Shown piece by piece: positions 59,661-64,000 of a stretch of 64,000 nt of DNA (position 1 is its first letter; the number at the start of each line of letters is the position of its first letter). This DNA comes from Anaeramoeba flamelloides (Eukaryota > Metamonada > Anaeramoebidae): positions 2,945,001 to 3,009,000 of the forward strand of contig JANTQA010000012.1 in assembly GCA_027625915.1 (NCBI GenBank). The letters are read 5' to 3'. Under the pieces are notes generated by a model that worked only from the letters and a program-made list of their open reading frames with translations, searched no databases and was not told where the DNA came from. Both the position numbers and the translations under genes were made by a program.

Positions 59661-62627
59661 ATGTCCAAAAAAAAAAGAAAAATCAAAAATATCTTATGGA
59701 GCAAAGAAAAAGAAATTAAACACGAAGGAAGAGAAGGGTGCAGTTCTGTTGTTGTTGGAGATTTGGTATATCTTTATGGAGGATTTTTGTCACCACCTAA
59801 ATCCAAATGCACAACAGATTTGTTTTGTTATAACATTGCGTTGCGCACGATCAAATTAATGAAACCTCGAGGAAAAACGATTCCACCAGCAACGATAGGT
59901 CATACAATGATTTTTTTTGATGACAAATTATGGATCTATGGAGGACAAACAACTGAAAAAGGGAAAATATTTATTACTAACAAAATACATTATTTCGATT
60001 TATTAAAGAATAAATGGAAACAAGCCGAACCTCTAAACGAGAATAATTCAAAAAAGAAAAAATTATTAATATCATCTTCATCACAATCATCATCATACGA
60101 GGAAAGCGAAGAAGAAAAAGAAGAAGAAGAAGAATCTGATCAAATTTCAGAAGAAAACGAAAAAGAAGAAAAAGAAAAAGTAAAAGAAAAAAAAAAACAA
60201 ACAAAAAAAGATCGAAAAAAATTTGAATTACCATCTCTAACCGGATCAAGTTCTTTGCTTTACAAAAATGAAATGATTATTGTCGGTGGGTTTGATGGAA
60301 AAAAGCATAATGATCAAATTTATTCTTATAACTTAGCAAATAATCACTTTAAGCAATTACAATTTAATTATTACCAACCACTTGGTGAGATTAAAATTGA
60401 AGACAAAAATCAGAACGATCTAGACAATTCAAATTCAGAAAACGAAGAAGTTTTAGAAAATGTAGAACTGGATGAAAATGATGAAAAGAGTAATTCAAAT
60501 AGGTTCCGCGCAAGGTATTGCCATTCCTCCTGTTTAATTGGCGATACTATGTTCATTTATGGTGGAAGAAATTCGCTTGAAGAATTTTCTACGTTATATC
60601 AATTCAATATTCCAGATCAAACATATTTTTGTTCAAAAATAGTGCATGGCAAAAATCCCACAGGATTTACAGATCAAAAAATGGTTACAATTTCTGAATC
60701 TCGGATATGTGTAATAGGATATCACGAAAATTTAAAAATCACAACAGCGTATTTGTATAATCCAATTTTGATGTCCTGGAAATGCTTAGGTGGTACAAAG
60801 CAATTCATAGCTGATGGGAATACTTTATTTACTTGGGGAAATAATATTTTTTCCTTTGGTGGTAATTTGGGAAAAAATATATTTCGATTAGATCTTGATC
60901 AGCCATACTCTGAAAAAACTTTAACAGACAAAAATTTAAAATTGCTTGGGAAAGATATGATAAAATTTTGGAAAAAATTACAAAACCTTGAAAATAATTA
61001 TAATATTTATTTTAATGAAAACAAGAAAAAGAATGAAAATGAAAATGAAAATGAAAATGAGAATGAAAATAAAAATAAAAATAAAAATGAAAATGAAAAT
61101 GAAAATGAAAATGAAAATAAAAATAAAAATGAAATGGACATTGAGAATACAGAAATGTTAAAAGAAAAGAAAAAAGAAAATATTAAAAAAATAAGAAAAA
61201 ATTTTAATTTAATTAAAATCGAAGTAAAAAATAATAAAATAATTTATTTTTACAAACCAATAGTAAAAATTCGTTTTCCAATTTTTTTTGATGATAAAGA
61301 AGCAATTTTAAACCAATTTAAAAAATTAACTTTCAATTCAGCAAAAATATTTTTCAAATTTTTATTGTCAGACAAAATATATTTAAGCACAAAAAATGTC
61401 ACCAATAAACAAATCAAAAATTTATTTCAAATCTTAATTTTTTGTATAAAATTAAAGCAAAGCCGATTCATCTATCTATGTAAAAAATGGCTACGTACAA
61501 TAATCAATCCAAAAAATATCTTGACAATTTTAATTTCATCTCATAAAGCAAATCTTTCGAGTATTAAATATTTTACTCTTGGCTGGTGTTCAAATGCCAA
61601 TTATTCAATTTTAAAAAATTTAAAAAACGAGATACATTCATTAAAATATCGTTCATTAAAAAATGAAATTTTATCAGCATTAAAACCAAGACAAATTGCC
61701 AATTATGGTAAACATTTTGGCTTCGAGCTTAATATAACAAATTCAACATTTAAAAAGGATATGGAACGGTTATTCAAAGATAAACAAAGTAGTGATATAC
61801 AATTCCAATTTTTACAGGAAGAAAAACCTTTAAAATTGCATTCATTTGTTATAGCTGCAAGATCAGATTTTTTGCAACAATTAATTTTTGAAGAAAAATC
61901 AATCAATCGTATAAAAAATATTTCAATGAATAATAAAAAAAGGGAGAAAAAGAAAAAAATGAATGGGAATGGGAATGAGAATGAGAAGGGGAAGGAGAAG
62001 GGGAAGGAGAAGGGGAAGGAGAAGGGGGAAAATAAAATAATTGTAACAAGTTCAGATACTGGCAGTGGAGATGAGGAAGGGAAGGAGGGGGGAAAGAAAA
62101 CAAGTACAGATCAAAAAAATATTTGTATATTTTCAACAAATTTAATTATTGAAAAAATTGAAAATATTAAAATATCTCAAACATTAATCCATCAATCTAA
62201 TCAAAAAAATCTTGATCGGGAAACTAGACTATTATTGAAAATTAAGGAAAGAAATAGATATGAATATATTGTTTCAATATTCCGTTATATGTATGGCCTG
62301 GATTTCATTTTAACTTTTCAAAAATGTGTTTATTTGGTGTATGCTTATGATTCAATGAAATTACACCACAATTTGTTATTACTGGACTCAATTAAAACAC
62401 TGAAAAAAAATGTTTCAAAAGAAAATATTTTTCAAATTTTACAAATTTCTGAAAATGGTAAACTTGTTAAATTTAAAGCCTTCCTAATAAAAAAAATTGT
62501 CAATGACTATTGGTCGCATTTTTTAACAAATGATTCAATTGAACAACTATCACCACAATTAAGCAAAGACATATTATTATATTATACCCATGAAAATGAT
62601 AAAAATAAGAAAATCCAAAATTTTTAA
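59661..62627 (+). CDS. Kelch-BTB-BACK protein, LZTR1-like architecture
   Basis: 988 residues from the ATG at 59661 (MSKKKRKIKNILWSKEKEIK). An in-frame stretch from 59613 lacks an ATG. Kelch repeats fill about 25-440 (GDLVYLYGGF, DKLWIYGGQ, EMIIVGGFDG, DTMFIYGGRN, NNIFSFGGN), interrupted by an acidic EESEEEKEEEEE insert. Then comes a degenerate first BTB with BACK (FFDDKEAILNQFKKLTFNSA; LTILISSHKANLSSIKY). A second BTB begins SSDIQFQFLQEEKPLKLHSF and continues VIAARSDFLQQLIF; about 110 low-complexity residues (KGKEKGKEKG, DTGSGDEEGKE) split it from its second half (YIVSIFRYMYGLDFILT), and a BACK-like end follows. BTB-BACK-Kelch proteins typically serve as Cullin-3 substrate adaptors, so ubiquitination is the likely role. 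The two-BTB order resembles LZTR1, but orthology is not shown. Confidence 0.85.
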   Translation: MSKKKRKIKNILWSKEKEIKHEGREGCSSVVVGDLVYLYGGFLSPPKSKCTTDLFCYNIALRTIKLMKPRGKTIPPATIGHTMIFFDDKLWIYGGQTTEKGKIFITNKIHYFDLLKNKWKQAEPLNENNSKKKKLLISSSSQSSSYEESEEEKEEEEESDQISEENEKEEKEKVKEKKKQTKKDRKKFELPSLTGSSSLLYKNEMIIVGGFDGKKHNDQIYSYNLANNHFKQLQFNYYQPLGEIKIEDKNQNDLDNSNSENEEVLENVELDENDEKSNSNRFRARYCHSSCLIGDTMFIYGGRNSLEEFSTLYQFNIPDQTYFCSKIVHGKNPTGFTDQKMVTISESRICVIGYHENLKITTAYLYNPILMSWKCLGGTKQFIADGNTLFTWGNNIFSFGGNLGKNIFRLDLDQPYSEKTLTDKNLKLLGKDMIKFWKKLQNLENNYNIYFNENKKKNENENENENENENKNKNKNENENENENENKNKNEMDIENTEMLKEKKKENIKKIRKNFNLIKIEVKNNKIIYFYKPIVKIRFPIFFDDKEAILNQFKKLTFNSAKIFFKFLLSDKIYLSTKNVTNKQIKNLFQILIFCIKLKQSRFIYLCKKWLRTIINPKNILTILISSHKANLSSIKYFTLGWCSNANYSILKNLKNEIHSLKYRSLKNEILSALKPRQIANYGKHFGFELNITNSTFKKDMERLFKDKQSSDIQFQFLQEEKPLKLHSFVIAARSDFLQQLIFEEKSINRIKNISMNNKKREKKKKMNGNGNENEKGKEKGKEKGKEKGENKIIVTSSDTGSGDEEGKEGGKKTSTDQKNICIFSTNLIIEKIENIKISQTLIHQSNQKNLDRETRLLLKIKERNRYEYIVSIFRYMYGLDFILTFQKCVYLVYAYDSMKLHHNLLLLDSIKTLKKNVSKENIFQILQISENGKLVKFKAFLIKKIVNDYWSHFLTNDSIEQLSPQLSKDILLYYTHENDKNKKIQNF
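61028..61133 (+). repeat. Coding microsatellite (Asn-Glu/Asn-Lys)
   Basis: GAAAATGAAAATGA-type hexamer repeats encoding NENENENENENKNKNKNENE-like sequence, between the Kelch end and the first BTB-BACK part. The frame is kept. Confidence 0.85.
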
Positions 62628-64000
62628 AAAAATAATCATATTTATTTTTATTTCAATATTATATAAAATTATCAAAGAAAAATCAATGATACAATTAAAA
62701 TAAAATAATCAATTTGATAAATAAATAAATAAAAATTATGATTTTAATTTTCCTTTTAAAATGTTTTTAAAACTAAAAAAAAAAAATATTGACAAGTATA
62801 CAGATAAAACATCATGTTTTCTAAAATATTTATTCAATCACGTTGGTTCGAAAATGAAAAGAACAAAAAAATATACAAAAACTTTACTGAGTTAACAAGT
62901 TTTTTTTTTTTAATTCAATAAATTTCTAAATTCACTATTTTAAAAATGAGAATTCAAAATATCTACTTTTTATTTTTTAGACTTTTTACTTTTTCAAAAT
63001 TTTTTTTTTTTTTACGTTTGAGTTCCTTCGGTTCCGTCTCATAATGATGATAAAGTTTTTGGAGGTGGATAAAAATGATAAAAAATCATCATAAGAATAG
63101 GAAAACTTACTTTTTCAGATTGGATCTTAAACAAATTGAACTTGTTTAATTGAAGAGATCTAAAATGGAGCAAACTGAAGAATAACTGAAGTGAAATTAT
63201 ACAAATGAAAGATATCTGAAACCAACTGAAGTGAACTGAATAGGATTTTCTGTTCAACCAGTTGAGTCATTATACGTTGTACTGGAATTTAGTGAAAAAA
63301 AGATTTGGGAGAATTGCAAAAAAAATAAATAAAAAATAAATGTTGTGGAAAAAAAGTGAAACTGGAAAAAAAGTTCAACATGGTTTTTAATTGGGAACAT
63401 TACTGAAAATGAAAAGTTAAATCAATAAAAAGAAGAAACCAATTAACTTCAAATAATAACCCATTATATAATTTTCAATCAACCTAACAAATACAATTTA
63501 AATCTACTTGATTTATCGAAATTATAGGTGTGGTTTTGGAGATCTCAAAAATAGTCAATTTTTTGAACAAATTTTTAAGAATTGATCAATCAAAGAAAAA
63601 TCCTTACTAAAAGATTGTATTTAAAAAACTGTATAGGTGGCGAATACTTCATTTTGTCTTTATTTATTTATTTATTCTTTTTTTCATTGATCTTACTTTT
63701 CATTTTCAGTAATGTTCCCAATGAAAAAACCATGTTGAACTTTTTTACCTGTTTCACTTTTTTTCCACAAAGGTAAATAAAAATGAAAAATAAATAAAAA
63801 ATAACTGAAAAGAAAATTTCAAAAACCAATACATATTCTTACAAAAGTCGTGCTTTAAAGGTACCCTATTGATAAAGTTCAGCTGTTCAGACTTAATTAA
63901 ATAAACTTTTTCATTTGATCTATTAGTTTTTCATATATTTAGATCTCTAAATTTAAAACAAATCCTGATGGCGATCCAGAAATTTTCAGTATAAAAGAAA
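62628..64000. other. Intergenic after the Kelch-BTB gene
   Basis: A/T-rich 3' flank of the Kelch-BTB gene, then a full MITE copy (63343-63770). The small frames at 63039-63257 and 63582-63776 are not believed; the second lies almost wholly inside the MITE. Confidence 0.6.
63343..63770 (+). mobile_element. Long-TIR MITE, best-preserved copy
   Basis: The left arm (63343-63426) begins TTGTGGAAAAAAAGTGAAAC. The right arm (63686-63770) is its reverse complement over about 84 bases, with few differences (GGGAACATTACTGAAAATGA against TCATTTTCAGTAATGTTCCC). About 260 bases of unique interior carry the TTTTGGAGATCTCAAAAATA block shared with 15180-15602. No transposase frame and no clear target duplication. 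Confidence 0.8.

Overview
The window is AT-rich nuclear DNA of a protist: ribosomal protein, Ski2 helicase and HECT ligase genes, GT-AG introns, and proteins full of KEKEKE, QEQEQE, NENENK and poly-Asn tracts. One gene couples a signal peptide, a DUF7948-like domain, an SBBP beta-propeller, about 22 cysteine-rich GCC2/GCC3-type repeats and a multi-pass membrane region. That architecture, with the tract-rich style, recalls Anaeramoebae; the placement is inference from memory of the family, not a search. No tRNA, rRNA, prokaryotic operon, CRISPR array or retroviral element was seen.

Layout: 1-2.1 kb repeats; 2.1-3.0 kb RPS9 (minus, two exons); 4.2-5.25 kb bZIP factor (plus, 3' end unresolved); 5.25-7.58 kb repeats; 7.58-8.6 kb a membrane-protein exon with no start codon of its own, possibly the tail of the bZIP gene; 8.6-12.8 kb no gene; 12.8-14.2 kb coiled-coil protein (minus); 14.2-20.6 kb no gene; 20.6-26.4 kb TRIP12/UPL3-type HECT ubiquitin ligase (minus); 26.4-33.4 kb repeats plus weak split-gene candidates; 33.5-45.4 kb the large surface receptor-like gene (plus, three inferred exons, introns of 4.66 and 2.37 kb); 45.4-49.5 kb mariner-like element copies; 49.5-53.3 kb Ski2-type RNA helicase (minus); 53.3-59.6 kb palindromic elements; 59.7-62.6 kb Kelch-BTB-BACK protein resembling LZTR1 (plus); 62.6-64 kb a MITE with long terminal inverted repeats.

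The genes form no pathway together. They are household functions (translation, mRNA decay, ubiquitination), one possible stress-type transcription factor and one surface protein. The most distinctive features are the surface gene with a signal peptide on a distant exon and a sharply GC-rich centre, and the several families of small non-autonomous DNA elements in introns and intergenic DNA. Exon joins were worked out by eye from reading frame, splice dinucleotides and phase. Percent identities are impressions unless a count is given.
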